Shown here in pieces: positions 9,496-18,393 of a stretch of 64,000 bases of DNA. The DNA comes from JAFGSI01 sp041287425 (GTDB taxonomy: Bacteria; Chloroflexota; Anaerolineae; Anaerolineales; Villigracilaceae). The translations under genes were made by a program, and so were the position numbers. The notes beneath the pieces were generated by a model. That model did not search any database. It was given only the letters and a program-made list of their open reading frames with translations, and was not told the origin of the DNA. How positions within the stretch are numbered: the stretch's first letter is position 1; the number at the start of each line of letters is the position of its first letter. The DNA is taken from assembly GCA_041287425.1 (NCBI GenBank), contig JBEULG010000012.1, forward strand, positions 24,111-88,110. Reading direction: 5' to 3'.

Positions 9496-10920
9496 ATGGC
9501 CTTCAAAATCACCTTCGGCACCGACGGCTGGCGCGGCGTCATCGCCGAGGACTACACCTTCGACAACGTCCGCCGGGCTGCCCAGGGCTACGCTGCGTAC
9601 ATGCTCGAACAGGGCAAAGCCGGCCAGTGGATTGTCGTCGGCCACGACAAACGCTTCGCCAGCGAACACTTCGCCGCTGCAGCCGCCGAAGTGCTGGCCG
9701 CCAACGGCTTCAGGGTCTATCTGACCCAGGAGGCCACCCCCACGCCGGTCATCGCCTACGCGGTGGTGGAAAAACACGCCTGCGGAGCGGTCAACATCAC
9801 CGCCAGTCACAACCCGCCCACCGACAACGGCTTCAAGGTGCGCAACGAAACCGGCGGCGCGATTGACCCGGCCGGCCTGAAGCGCATCGAAGCCCTCATC
9901 CCTGAAGACGCCGCCGCCGTCCGGCGCAAACCGCTCGCCGAAGCAGAAGCCGCCGGCGAAGTGGTCAAATTCGACGCCTCCCTCGCCTATCTCGAACACA
10001 TCCAACACCTGCTCGACCTGCAACCCATCAAAGACGCCGGCCTGACCGTGCTGGTGGACGCCATGTGGGGCAACGGCGCGGGCTACTTCACCCGTCTGCT
10101 GGCGGGCGGCAAGACCAGGGTCATCGAAATCCACAACACCCGCAACCCGCTCTTCCCGGAGATGAAGCGCCCCGAACCCATCCGCCCCAACATTGACGTC
10201 GGCCTGCGCGCCACCCGCGAACACAACGCCGACGTGCTGCTCATCCTGGACGGCGACGCCGACCGCTGCGGCATCGGCGACGAAAACGGCGAGTTCATCA
10301 ACCAGTTGCGCGTCTACGCCCTGCTGGCCTATTACCTGCTCGAAGTGCGCGGCGAACGCGGCGACATCGTCAAGACCCTCTCCACCACCACCATGCTCAA
10401 CAAACTCGGCCAACTCTACGGCGTCCCCGTCCACGAGACGGGCGTGGGCTTCAAATACGTCGCCCCCAAGATGACCGAGACCAACGCCCTCATCGGCGGC
10501 GAGGAGAGCGGCGGCTACGCCTTCCGCGGCAACGTCCCCGAGCGCGACGGGATTCTCGCCGGCCTCTACATGCTCGACTTCATGGTGCGCACCGGCAAGA
10601 AACCCACCCAACTGCTCCAAATGCTCTTCGACAAACTGGGCGGCGAATACTTCTACGACCGCATTGACACCCCCTTCAAAGGCAACCGCGCCGACCGCGA
10701 AGCCGCCATTCTCTCGGCCAAACCCGAAACCCTCGGCGGGCTGAAAGTCACCGAACTGGTCACGATTGACGGCTTCCAGTTCAAACTCGAAGACGGCGGC
10801 TGGCTGCTCATCCGCTTCAGCGGCACCGAACCCATCATGCGCGTCTACTGCGAGACCACCCACAAGGACAAGGTGCAGGCCATCCTCCAGGACGGTCTAA
10901 AAGTTGCCGGGTTGAAGTAA
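9496..10920 (+). CDS. Alpha-D-phosphohexomutase (phosphoglucomutase/phosphomannomutase)
   Basis: 474 residues with all four signatures of the family: the phosphoserine loop TASHNPP (Ser104), the metal loop DGDADR, the sugar-specificity loop GEESGG, and the phosphate-binding FSGTEP near the C-terminus. The N-terminal FGTDGWRG is also typical. It interconverts hexose 1- and 6-phosphates (glucose and/or mannose) in the cytoplasm, feeding nucleotide-sugar and glycogen pathways. The GEESGG loop favours glucose phosphate use but does not settle substrate specificity. The ATG at 9496 follows GGGAGAA at good spacing; a TATAAT-like sequence lies near 9450. Confidence 0.93.
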   Translation: MAFKITFGTDGWRGVIAEDYTFDNVRRAAQGYAAYMLEQGKAGQWIVVGHDKRFASEHFAAAAAEVLAANGFRVYLTQEATPTPVIAYAVVEKHACGAVNITASHNPPTDNGFKVRNETGGAIDPAGLKRIEALIPEDAAAVRRKPLAEAEAAGEVVKFDASLAYLEHIQHLLDLQPIKDAGLTVLVDAMWGNGAGYFTRLLAGGKTRVIEIHNTRNPLFPEMKRPEPIRPNIDVGLRATREHNADVLLILDGDADRCGIGDENGEFINQLRVYALLAYYLLEVRGERGDIVKTLSTTTMLNKLGQLYGVPVHETGVGFKYVAPKMTETNALIGGEESGGYAFRGNVPERDGILAGLYMLDFMVRTGKKPTQLLQMLFDKLGGEYFYDRIDTPFKGNRADREAAILSAKPETLGGLKVTELVTIDGFQFKLEDGGWLLIRFSGTEPIMRVYCETTHKDKVQAILQDGLKVAGLK

Positions 10921-10936
10921 AAGAGTGTCAAGTGCT

Positions 10937-11013
10937 CCCGTGTCACGTGACACGTTACATGACACGTGACACGGGACACATGACACGTGACACGTGGATA
11001 CATGACACATGAC
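10937..11013. repeat. CACGTGACAC-type palindromic repeat cluster at the start of tatD
   Basis: The gap between the mutase and tatD consists of reiterations of TGACACGTGACAC and variants. It contains a perfect 13-bp inverted repeat, CCCGTGTCACGTG at 10937-10949 and its complement at 10963-10975, with a 13-nt loop. Further copies continue to 11013 and run into the tatD start region, so that the first TatD residues (MTHDV) are encoded by repeat sequence. Confidence 0.85.
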
Positions 11014-11838
11014 GTGAAACTCACCGACACCCACTGCCACCTGGACTTTGAAAAATTCGACCCCGACCGCGCTGCCGTGCTGGAACGCGCCGCCCGGGCC
11101 GGGGTCGAACGCATTTTGATTCCCGCTCTCAGCCTGACCTCGAGCCGGTCCGCCGTCAAACTGGCCGAGAGCCACCCGATGCTGTTTGCCGCCATCGGAA
11201 TCCACCCGACGGAGGCGCGCAATTTCGAACCTTCAACGCTGAACGCCCTTCGAGAACTGGCCCAACACCCTAAAGTCGTCGCGGTGGGCGAAATCGGGCT
11301 GGATTACTACTGGGACGCGGCGCCTCACGACCTGCAGCAACATATCCTGCGGGAGCAACTCGACCTGGCCGCCGAACTGGGCCTGCCGGTCGTCATCCAC
11401 CTGCGCGAGAAGGGCGACGCCGCCGAGGGCCCCTGCGCCGCCGACCTGATGAAGATTCTCGAGGACTGGGTAGCAGGCCTGAGGTCCAGAAACGACCCGC
11501 TGGCGGCGCGCCCCGGCGTGCTGCACTCGTTTGCCGGTTCGCTCGAAACGGCGCGGCAGGCCATCCGTCTCGGTTTCTATATCGGCGTCACCGGGCCGGT
11601 CACTTACCGGGCCGAGCGTCAGGCGCTCATCGCCGCCCTGCCGCTTGAGCGTCTGCTCATCGAGACCGATGCCCCGTTCCTGGCCCCCGCTCCGCAGCGG
11701 GGAAAGCGCAATGAACCTGCATACGTAGGCTACATTGCTGATAAAATAGCAAAAATTCACCACCGTACTGCAGAAGAGACAGCCGCGCTGACAACTGCCA
11801 ATGCCAGCCGCCTCTTCCGCTGGGAAGACTCGATTTGA
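11002..11838 (+). CDS. tatD: TatD-family metal-dependent hydrolase/DNase
   Basis: About 278 residues of amidohydrolase TIM-barrel type. Metal ligands are visible in order: DTHCHLDF (two His), Glu in GEIGLDYYW, His in PVVIHLRE, His in VLHSFAGS, and Asp in LLIETDAPFL, all diagnostic of TatD/YcfH proteins. Members have 3'-5' exonuclease or deoxyribonuclease activity linked to DNA repair and quality control. The start is uncertain: ATGs at 10987 and 11002 and a GTG at 11014 are all in frame inside the repeat cluster and none has a Shine-Dalgarno site; 11002 is given as a compromise. The stop overlaps the next gene's start by 4 nt (TTGA). Confidence 0.9.
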   Translation: MTHDVKLTDTHCHLDFEKFDPDRAAVLERAARAGVERILIPALSLTSSRSAVKLAESHPMLFAAIGIHPTEARNFEPSTLNALRELAQHPKVVAVGEIGLDYYWDAAPHDLQQHILREQLDLAAELGLPVVIHLREKGDAAEGPCAADLMKILEDWVAGLRSRNDPLAARPGVLHSFAGSLETARQAIRLGFYIGVTGPVTYRAERQALIAALPLERLLIETDAPFLAPAPQRGKRNEPAYVGYIADKIAKIHHRTAEETAALTTANASRLFRWEDSI

Positions 11839-12803
11839 TCGCCTCGTCATTTTCAGCCCCCGTCCAGAACGAGCTCCAGGAAGTGGAGGAATTGCTCCAC
11901 TGTCAGGCCTATGACGCCCACCCCGACCTGTGCGCCGCGCTGGATCACTTGCTCTCGTCGGGCGGCAAGCGTATCCGCCCGACCCTTGGCCTGCTTTGCG
12001 GCAAGATGCTGGGTGCGCCGCACGACCGGCTGATCACCCTGGCAGCAGCCGTCGAACTGCTCCACACGGCCACATTGGTGCACGATGACCTCATCGACGG
12101 CGCCCTGCTGCGCCGAGGCATCCCCACCCTCAACGCCCAGTGGTCGCCGCCGGCCACCGTCCTGACCGGCGATTTTCTCTTCGCCCGGGCCGCCAAACTG
12201 GCCGCCGAGACCAATCACCTGGCGCTGATGAAACTGTTTGCCGACACCCTGGCCACCATCGTCAACGGCGAACTGACCCAGTTGTTCCAGGCGCGCGGCC
12301 TGGTCAGCCGCGAGAACTATTATCAGCGCATCTACGCCAAAACCGCCTCGCTGATAGAAATGACCGCCCGCGCCGCGGCCATGATCAGCCCGGTGGAGGA
12401 TGCTGTCATCGAGGCCATGCGCCGCTTCGGCTACGAGGTAGGCATGGCTTTCCAAATGGTGGACGACGTCCTCGACTTCACCAGCGAACAGGCCGAGGTG
12501 GGCAAGCCGGTCGGTTCAGACTTGCTGCAGGGGCTGATTACGCTGCCGACCCTGTATTACATCGAGAGCCACCCCGAAGACCCGGATTTGAAGATTCTCC
12601 TCGAGGGCGATTATCCCGCCAACAGAGTGCAGATAGAAAGGCTGGTGCAATCCATCCGCGCCAGCCGGGCCATTGCGCAAGCGCTGGACGAAGCCCGTCA
12701 ATCCATCGAACGCGCCCTGGTCTGCCTGGAAGCCATGCCCGCCGGCACCGAGCGCCAGGCGCTGCAAACCTTGGCCCGTTACATTGTGGACCGCAAACTC
12801 TGA
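11835..12803 (+). CDS. Polyprenyl (trans-isoprenyl) diphosphate synthase
   Basis: 322 residues. The family signatures are GKRIRP (44-49), the first Asp-rich motif HDDLID (D84, D85, D88) and the second in MVDDVLDF. It condenses isopentenyl diphosphate onto an allylic diphosphate to make a longer all-trans chain, probably the side chain of a respiratory quinone or a geranylgeranyl precursor. Leu/Thr-Ala-Thr ahead of the first Asp motif, with small residues, suggests a long-chain product, but this cannot be fixed by eye. Translation appears coupled to tatD: the TTG start shares TTGA with the tatD stop. Confidence 0.92.
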   Translation: MIASSFSAPVQNELQEVEELLHCQAYDAHPDLCAALDHLLSSGGKRIRPTLGLLCGKMLGAPHDRLITLAAAVELLHTATLVHDDLIDGALLRRGIPTLNAQWSPPATVLTGDFLFARAAKLAAETNHLALMKLFADTLATIVNGELTQLFQARGLVSRENYYQRIYAKTASLIEMTARAAAMISPVEDAVIEAMRRFGYEVGMAFQMVDDVLDFTSEQAEVGKPVGSDLLQGLITLPTLYYIESHPEDPDLKILLEGDYPANRVQIERLVQSIRASRAIAQALDEARQSIERALVCLEAMPAGTERQALQTLARYIVDRKL

Positions 12804-12812
12804 GGCGGGCGA

Positions 12813-15800
12813 TTAATGTTCCCCCGTTAGGCCGCGGTTCTTCTCTTCCAGCAATTTCAGAAATCGTTCGACGATGCGCGGATCGAACTGTTTGCCGGCG
12901 TTTTCCTTCAGATATGCGATGGCGGCTTCGGTCGTCCAGGCCTTGCGATAGGGCCGATCGGAGGTCAGCGCATCCCAGACATCCACAACAGCAAAGATAC
13001 GCGCCGCCAGCGGAATTTGCTCGCCCTTCAGACCGCGCGGATAGCCGCTGCCATCCCAGCGTTCATGATGACAATAAGGGATGTTGAGCGCCAGGCGCAG
13101 ATAACTGATGGGATAGAGCATTTCGTAGGCAAAGGTGGGGTGCTGGCGCATGATTTCCCATTCTTGTTTGTTCAAGGCCCCTGTCTTGTGCAGAATGGCA
13201 TCGGGGATGCCCATCTTGCCGATGTCGTGGAGCAGCGCGCCGCGGCGGATATGAACCAATTCGTCGTCGGGTATGCCCATCGCCCGCGCCAGTTCGAGGG
13301 TCATTTCGACCACCCGCCGCGTGTGGCCCTCCGTCTCGCGGTCGCGCAGGTCGAGCGCCTTCGACCAGCCCTCGATGGTGGCGTCGTAGGCCAGCGAGAG
13401 GTCCAAATTGGTGCGCTGCAGTTCTTCAAACAAGGAGGCGTTGTCAATCGCGATAGCAGCCTGACCCGCCAGGGTTTCGAGGAAACTCAACCACTCGCTA
13501 TCCGGTTCGAGGTGCGTACGGTGGAAGATTTCGATCACGCCTTTGGTCTGACCTTTGGCGACCAGCGGCGCGCCGATGTAAGAGACGAAAGCCTCGCCGG
13601 CCAGCAACTGCCGGCGCTTGAACTGTTCGGCGGCGCTCAAATCGGGAATCTGAACAATCTTACGCTGCTGAAGCACCAGGCCGGGCAATTCCTCATTCAT
13701 GTGCAAATTAGAGCGCTGAATGGCCTCTGTCCGGAAACCGCTGGAGGCGGCGAATTCAAGTGTCTGAGCGCGCGGGTTGAGCAGCAAGACATCCACGGCA
13801 TCCACGTTCAATTGGGCTGTGATATGGTCGAGCAAAATGCCCAGGGTGACGCGCACATCCAGGATCGAACTGATGGCCATATCAATCGCCCGCAGAGAAG
13901 CCAATCGCTGCAGTTGACGACGAGTCTGCTGGTGAAGGGTGGCGCGATGGAGCGCCGTCCCGGCGATATCGGCCAGCGTGACCAGCAAGTTGGCCTCATC
14001 CCTGTTCATCTGCCGGGGTAGCCGCACCGAGACGAATATGACGCCAATCACCGTTTGGGCTGTGCGGATGGGGACGCAAATGCCTCCCCAGCCGGGCGGA
14101 ATGTGAATACGCGCCTCCTCGTCCAGGCGGGGGTCAGCCACAAATTCTCGGACGATAATCGGCTCCCCACTCTTGAACGCCAGACCGGCAATCCCCTCTC
14201 CCGGCTTCATCTTGGTGGCCGGAATCTGAGCAAGCCATCCACGGGTGACGCTGCTGGTCAAGTCTGCCGTGAGGGGGTCATACAGTTCAATGCTGCCGGA
14301 ACCGCTGCCCATCAGTTCGAGAGTCTCGTCCAACAGGCGCGGCAGGATTTCTTCTACACTCTCGGCCAGACGCAAGATATTCGAAATACGGTTGATGGCT
14401 TCCAGTTCTTTCAATCGCTGGAGCGTCTCGGCATACAGACGGGCATTCTCGATGGCGACGGTGGCGTGAGCAGCCAGCATCTCAAGCAGTGTCTTATCCT
14501 CTTCGGTGTAAGCGTCCGGCTGATAGGATTGGGTGGAAAGCATGCCGATAATCCTGCCGCCGAATTGCAGAGGCACGGCCAGGATGGAGCGCACCTCTTC
14601 GCTCTCGCCAAAGTGGATTCCGGGCGTCTGTTTGTGTTCTTGCAAATCTGCGATCAAGAGCGAGCGGCCGGTGGTGATGACTTGCCCGGAGAGACTCCGA
14701 TCCAGGGGAAAACGCAGGCCGGGCCAGCGTCCGCCTTTATCTACCAGGTAGACCGCCTCGGCATCCTGGTGGCTTTCATCGAGCAGGGTGATGACGAAGG
14801 CTTCGGCCGGCATGAGCCGCGAGGTCGCCCGGTGAACGGCTTCGTAAACCTGTTCGGGGTCCTGGCTGGCGCTGGCAATTTCCTGACTGGCCTGATGCAA
14901 AACCGCGCTGCGTTCCGAGGCGCGCAAGGCCTGCTGGTACAGACGGGCATTATCGAGCGCAATGGCCGCCTGACGGGCGAACGTCTGGACCAGAGCCGCA
15001 TCTTCCTGGCTGTAAGCGTTTGGCTGTTGGTGATCGAGCGTGATGTAACCGATGACCTCGTCCCGCAAGAGGAGCGGCACGCCCATCCAGCCACGCACGC
15101 TGGCCGCGCCGCCCCACTTTTTGTAACGAGAATCTCTTTGAGCATCGGGGAGGATGAGCGGCCGGCGAGTCTTGTTGATTTTACGGATGAGTTCATTGCT
15201 GGCCGGGAAAGTCATGCCCACTATGGCCTCCGGCTGCTCAAAGCCATGGACGGTGGTGAGCCGCAGGACCTCCCCCTCCTGCAGAAAGATGCTGGCGCTG
15301 TTGTAGGGAACAACCTGCCGCAGGGCGTCGAGAATCGAATCCAGAACGGTCGTCAGGTCGAGGGAGGAGGCGATGATTTCCGCCGCCTTGCGTAAGGTCT
15401 CGGCCTCCTGACGACGCTGCCGCTCGGCCTCCAGCAGGCGGATTTTCTCTATGCTAACGGCCAGTTGGCTGGCAAGGGTGGCAAGCAGCCGCTCGTCATT
15501 CTCGGAGAAAAACCCTACCTGGGAACTTTCCGCATTGATGATTCCCAGCACCCGCTCACCGATTTTGATCGGCACACACAGTTCGGAACGCGTGGTGGGG
15601 TCATAACCGATGTAGTAATTGGACTGCAGAACATCCGCTTCGAGAATCGGGCGACCGGTTGCAGCCACGATTCCGGCAATCCCCTCTCCGAGCGGGATGA
15701 AGGAGGGCACGTTCACGACTGGAACAACGTGATGGTAGGAGGAATGAGGCACTAGTCCTTGACGTTTTTCATCGAGCAGCGCAATTCCAAAACTGTCGGG

Positions 15801-17129
15801 GTAGAGCGTCTCACCGATCAAGCGGGTCAGGCGTTCGATCAACTCGTCAATCGTGGCAGCCTCCACGCCAATCGTCGCCGCCATGTGCAAGACCGTCAAT
15901 TCTTTCAGGCGGCGATTCAAGTCCTGCGAAGCCCGTTTTTGGTCGGTAATGTCCTCATAAGTGCCCAACACGCCACGCACGCGGCCGCGGGCATCCACGA
16001 GCGGCACCTTGCTGGTGCGCAGCCAAATCAGGTCACCGGAAGGGGTGGTTTGCGGTTCCTCGTAGTTAATCTTCGGCTGGCCGCTGCGGATGACCTCCAA
16101 ATCATCCGCCCGGTACAGTTCTGCCTGCGGCGCCCAGCCCATCTGGTAATCGTTCTTGCCGATCAACTCGTCGGGCGATTGCAGACCGGCGTCGCGGGCA
16201 AACGGCCGATTGGCACCCAGGTAATTGAGATTCTGGTCTTTCCAGAAGACGCGCACCGGAATGGTGTCCAGGATGAGACGCAGCATCTGCTGCGATTCGC
16301 GCAACTCGTCCTCCGCCCGCTTACGTTCGGTCACATCTCGGAAGAAAACCACCATCCGGTTCGGGGCGGTTTGCGTGGCGAAAACATCGAAAGCGCCAGC
16401 AATCCGCTCATCTTGATATTCGATTTGGGTTTCGTGGAAGGATTCGCCGCCGCGCGCCACAGCGCGATAGGCCTCCGGCAGAGAAGTCGTGGCCAGGGCG
16501 GGGAAGGCCTCTTCGATGGTCCGCCCGATCAACGGCCCATGCTGAATGCCCAGGATGCGGTCAGCCGAGCGATTGGCTCCCACTAAAATCAGGCGGCCAT
16601 CGGGCAGCAATTCGTATTCATGCGCTCCAAAGGGGAAGGAATCGATCAAGGTCTGCAAGCGCTGGCGGGTATGGCGCGCTGCCTCCTCCGCCCGGCGGCG
16701 GTCGGTGATGTCTTCCATCGAAACGACCAAGCCATCGAAATCGCCCCGCTGGTCGAACAGGGGCGCGGCGTTGAGAGAAAGCACCACCTGCTCCCCATCC
16801 GGCCGCTGAAAGGCGCGCACCTCGTCGAAAACCGGTTGTCGGCCGGCCCTGACGCGCTCCAACAGCCGGTTCTCTGGCGGGACGGGATTTCCCTCCGCAT
16901 CGGTGATTGGCCATTCCGCCGCATCAAAGACACGCTGGATAATCTTCTCGCGGCTCAGGCCGAGAATCCGCTCCACCTGGACGTTGGCATACACCACCCG
17001 TCCTCGCCGGTCGAGGACCGCAATCGCCGACGGGCTGGTCTGGAGAACTTTTTCCAGAAAGTCATCCCGCTGACGCGCCGAGGTCAGTTTCTCCAGCCAG
17101 CGACCGAAGAAAGAGTCGGTTCTTTTCAT
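12813..17129 (-). CDS. Cytosolic PAS/GAF sensor c-di-GMP phosphodiesterase (HD-GYP)
   Basis: 1438 residues without transmembrane segments. In order: three PAS-type domains (roughly 25-140, 155-270, 280-400), about five GAF domains (about 410-1200), and a C-terminal HD-GYP domain. The catalytic pair HD is at about 1301-1302 (HDIGKMGIPD) and the second signature HHERWDGSGYP at about 1354-1364, followed by DxxxxDRPYR. HD-GYP proteins linearise c-di-GMP to pGpG or GMP; this one opposes the GGDEF protein at 878-3820. With eight sensor modules, several signals (redox, light, small ligands) could be integrated. The ATG lies 8 nt after a TATAAT box, so the message may be leaderless. Confidence 0.92.
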   Translation of the reverse strand: MKRTDSFFGRWLEKLTSARQRDDFLEKVLQTSPSAIAVLDRRGRVVYANVQVERILGLSREKIIQRVFDAAEWPITDAEGNPVPPENRLLERVRAGRQPVFDEVRAFQRPDGEQVVLSLNAAPLFDQRGDFDGLVVSMEDITDRRRAEEAARHTRQRLQTLIDSFPFGAHEYELLPDGRLILVGANRSADRILGIQHGPLIGRTIEEAFPALATTSLPEAYRAVARGGESFHETQIEYQDERIAGAFDVFATQTAPNRMVVFFRDVTERKRAEDELRESQQMLRLILDTIPVRVFWKDQNLNYLGANRPFARDAGLQSPDELIGKNDYQMGWAPQAELYRADDLEVIRSGQPKINYEEPQTTPSGDLIWLRTSKVPLVDARGRVRGVLGTYEDITDQKRASQDLNRRLKELTVLHMAATIGVEAATIDELIERLTRLIGETLYPDSFGIALLDEKRQGLVPHSSYHHVVPVVNVPSFIPLGEGIAGIVAATGRPILEADVLQSNYYIGYDPTTRSELCVPIKIGERVLGIINAESSQVGFFSENDERLLATLASQLAVSIEKIRLLEAERQRRQEAETLRKAAEIIASSLDLTTVLDSILDALRQVVPYNSASIFLQEGEVLRLTTVHGFEQPEAIVGMTFPASNELIRKINKTRRPLILPDAQRDSRYKKWGGAASVRGWMGVPLLLRDEVIGYITLDHQQPNAYSQEDAALVQTFARQAAIALDNARLYQQALRASERSAVLHQASQEIASASQDPEQVYEAVHRATSRLMPAEAFVITLLDESHQDAEAVYLVDKGGRWPGLRFPLDRSLSGQVITTGRSLLIADLQEHKQTPGIHFGESEEVRSILAVPLQFGGRIIGMLSTQSYQPDAYTEEDKTLLEMLAAHATVAIENARLYAETLQRLKELEAINRISNILRLAESVEEILPRLLDETLELMGSGSGSIELYDPLTADLTSSVTRGWLAQIPATKMKPGEGIAGLAFKSGEPIIVREFVADPRLDEEARIHIPPGWGGICVPIRTAQTVIGVIFVSVRLPRQMNRDEANLLVTLADIAGTALHRATLHQQTRRQLQRLASLRAIDMAISSILDVRVTLGILLDHITAQLNVDAVDVLLLNPRAQTLEFAASSGFRTEAIQRSNLHMNEELPGLVLQQRKIVQIPDLSAAEQFKRRQLLAGEAFVSYIGAPLVAKGQTKGVIEIFHRTHLEPDSEWLSFLETLAGQAAIAIDNASLFEELQRTNLDLSLAYDATIEGWSKALDLRDRETEGHTRRVVEMTLELARAMGIPDDELVHIRRGALLHDIGKMGIPDAILHKTGALNKQEWEIMRQHPTFAYEMLYPISYLRLALNIPYCHHERWDGSGYPRGLKGEQIPLAARIFAVVDVWDALTSDRPYRKAWTTEAAIAYLKENAGKQFDPRIVERFLKLLEEKNRGLTGEH

Positions 17130-17137
17130 TCGCTTGA

Positions 17138-17143
17138 ATTATA
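17138..17143 (-). promoter_or_regulatory. -10 box 8 nt before the HD-GYP start codon
   Basis: Read on the minus strand this is TATAAT followed by TCAAGCGA and the ATG at 17129. The spacing would place the transcription start on or within 1-2 nt of the ATG. No Shine-Dalgarno sequence is present. No convincing -35 hexamer was found. Confidence 0.5.
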
Positions 17144-17288
17144 GATTACTTTGCACAGATATGCCTGTTCGTTAAGCCAGTTTTTTTCCCACGCGCTCGA
17201 TAAAGCCATGACCAGCCGATCGGCCCAGGGCGACCCGCCGATAGCGTTCACCGTTCCCTATCCACATAGCAAGTTCTGCCAGCGTCCT

Positions 17289-17322
17289 AAAGAAAACGCA
17301 ACGCGCCCCGCCAGGGGGCGCG
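17289..17322 (-). terminator. Intrinsic terminator of the tRNA gene
   Basis: Perfect 8-bp GC stem (CGCGCCCC at 17302-17309 with GGGGCGCG at 17315-17322, 5-nt loop). On the minus strand it is followed by TTGCGTTTTCTTT. It lies about 25 bp downstream of the tRNA. Confidence 0.7.
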
Positions 17323-17347
17323 CAGGTTTCAGGGTGGTCCCTGAGAG

Positions 17348-17419
17348 TTGCGGGGGGAAGACTCGAACTTCCGACCTCCAGGTTATGAGCCTGACGAGCT
17401 GCCACTGCTCTACCCCGCT
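17348..17419 (-). tRNA. tRNA-Met (CAT), initiator type
   Basis: A 72-nt cloverleaf folds on the minus strand: D stem GAGC/GCTC, anticodon stem TCAGG/CCTGG around loop CTCATAA (anticodon CAT), T stem GGAAG/CTTCC with loop TTCGAGT, and acceptor GCGGGG/CCCCGC. Two features point to the initiator: position 1 (A) does not pair with position 72 (A), and the D stem has A11-T24, the purine-pyrimidine orientation of initiators. The usual three G-C pairs at the base of the anticodon stem are only partly kept (A29-T41). CCA is not encoded (CTC follows A73). Confidence 0.93.
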
Positions 17420-17463
17420 CCGCTTACAGCAAGGCGCTATTGTATCACCAGGCAGAAACAAAG

Positions 17464-18345
17464 TCAAGGATAAAGGGCAATTTCCTGGCTATAGAGGTAC
17501 ATCGTCCCCGGAATGCGGTCATCCGCCTGGCGGACAACCAGCCGCGCCCACAGAGGCGCCTCGATGAGATAGGGGACATCCACTGCGAATGGCACATAGG
17601 AATCGTCGGGGGCGGGTTCAACCGTGACCAGCCGCGTGGCAATCACCTGGCCCGTTTCCGAGACGAGTTCTATCACCAGCGGTTGGCGATTCAGCGGACG
17701 AAAATACCCCTCGACGAGCAAAATGCTGCCGCTCACCTGTCCGCCCGGCAGCGGCCACGAGAGCAGACAGCGCTCGCGCGGCGGTTCAGGCGGATTGATT
17801 TGGTCTTCTCCCTCCGAGAGCAGCAATACATGCACCGAATGGAGCGCCTGCAGACGCCCAAAGCGGTCTTCGGTCGAGATGGACAGCCGCCCCAGTTCGC
17901 CCGCCGCGCCGATTTCGAAGCGCAGGTCCACCGAGAGATAGGCCCAGGCGGAAGACGTATAAACCGAGGTCACCTGACGAGCCAGCAGACGGCCATCTTC
18001 TCCAAACAACTCCACCCGCACGCGATTGTTGTAGCCCGGAATCACATAGCCGCGCACGTAAATCGGCGAAGTGACTTTGGAGAGCGGGCCAGGGATATTG
18101 ATCTGAATCGCAGCCTCGGCTGGCGCCGGCGTGGGCAGGGGCGTGGCGGTGGCCGTCGGCGGGTAGAAAGGCGGAGGCGTCGCAGTCGCCGTTTCGGTTG
18201 GGGTGGAGGAAGGTTCGGGGGAGACCAGGTCAGGGGTCGGCGCCAACAGGCCAGAGGTCGGAACGGGCCGTTCCTGGACCGCCAACGGCCCGCAGGCCGC
18301 TAACAGGAAGGAAAAAGTCAGCAAAGGGGCAAGACGTCTCAGCAT
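17464..18345 (-). CDS. Lipoprotein with two Gmad2-like immunoglobulin-type domains
   Basis: 293 residues. A lipoprotein signal peptide ends in LLAAC (Cys18), followed by a Thr/Pro/Ala-rich spacer (about 25-80). Two domains then resemble the Gmad2/spore-germination Ig-like fold: the first has INIPGPLSKVTSPIYVRGY followed by VRVELFGEDGRLL, the second LSWPLPGGQVSGSILLVEGY followed by LVIELVSETGQVI. Each motif pair is the usual 'P-x-G-x-x-V-x-x-x-(I/L)-x-V-x-G' strand pattern. It should sit on the outer face of the membrane in a binding or adhesion role; no enzyme motif is seen. The ATG lies 7 nt after a TATAAT box. Confidence 0.75.
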   Translation of the reverse strand: MLRRLAPLLTFSFLLAACGPLAVQERPVPTSGLLAPTPDLVSPEPSSTPTETATATPPPFYPPTATATPLPTPAPAEAAIQINIPGPLSKVTSPIYVRGYVIPGYNNRVRVELFGEDGRLLARQVTSVYTSSAWAYLSVDLRFEIGAAGELGRLSISTEDRFGRLQALHSVHVLLLSEGEDQINPPEPPRERCLLSWPLPGGQVSGSILLVEGYFRPLNRQPLVIELVSETGQVIATRLVTVEPAPDDSYVPFAVDVPYLIEAPLWARLVVRQADDRIPGTMYLYSQEIALYP

Positions 18346-18352
18346 GGCTGTG

Positions 18353-18358
18353 ATTATA
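18353..18358 (-). promoter_or_regulatory. -10 box 7 nt before the lipoprotein start codon
   Basis: On the minus strand TATAAT is followed by CACAGCC and the ATG at 18345. It sits directly after the terminator hairpin of the upstream carboxypeptidase gene, as expected for a new promoter. No ribosome binding site is present, so the transcript is predicted to be leaderless. Confidence 0.6.
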
Positions 18359-18363
18359 CGTCT

Positions 18364-18386
18364 GACGCCCCGGCTTGCGGGGCGTC
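18364..18386 (-). terminator. Hairpin after the M32 carboxypeptidase gene
   Basis: GACGCCCC (18364-18371) pairs perfectly with GGGGCGTC (18379-18386) across a 7-nt loop, 7 bp downstream of the carboxypeptidase stop. There is no T-run after it on the minus strand, so termination efficiency is uncertain. Confidence 0.5.
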
Positions 18387-18393
18387 TCGCCTG

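Noticed and set aside
9343..10863. 506-codon minus-strand frame opposite the phosphohexomutase
   Set aside because: The Val/Ala/Asp/Gly-rich translation is a typical antisense shadow; the plus-strand gene has all family signatures.
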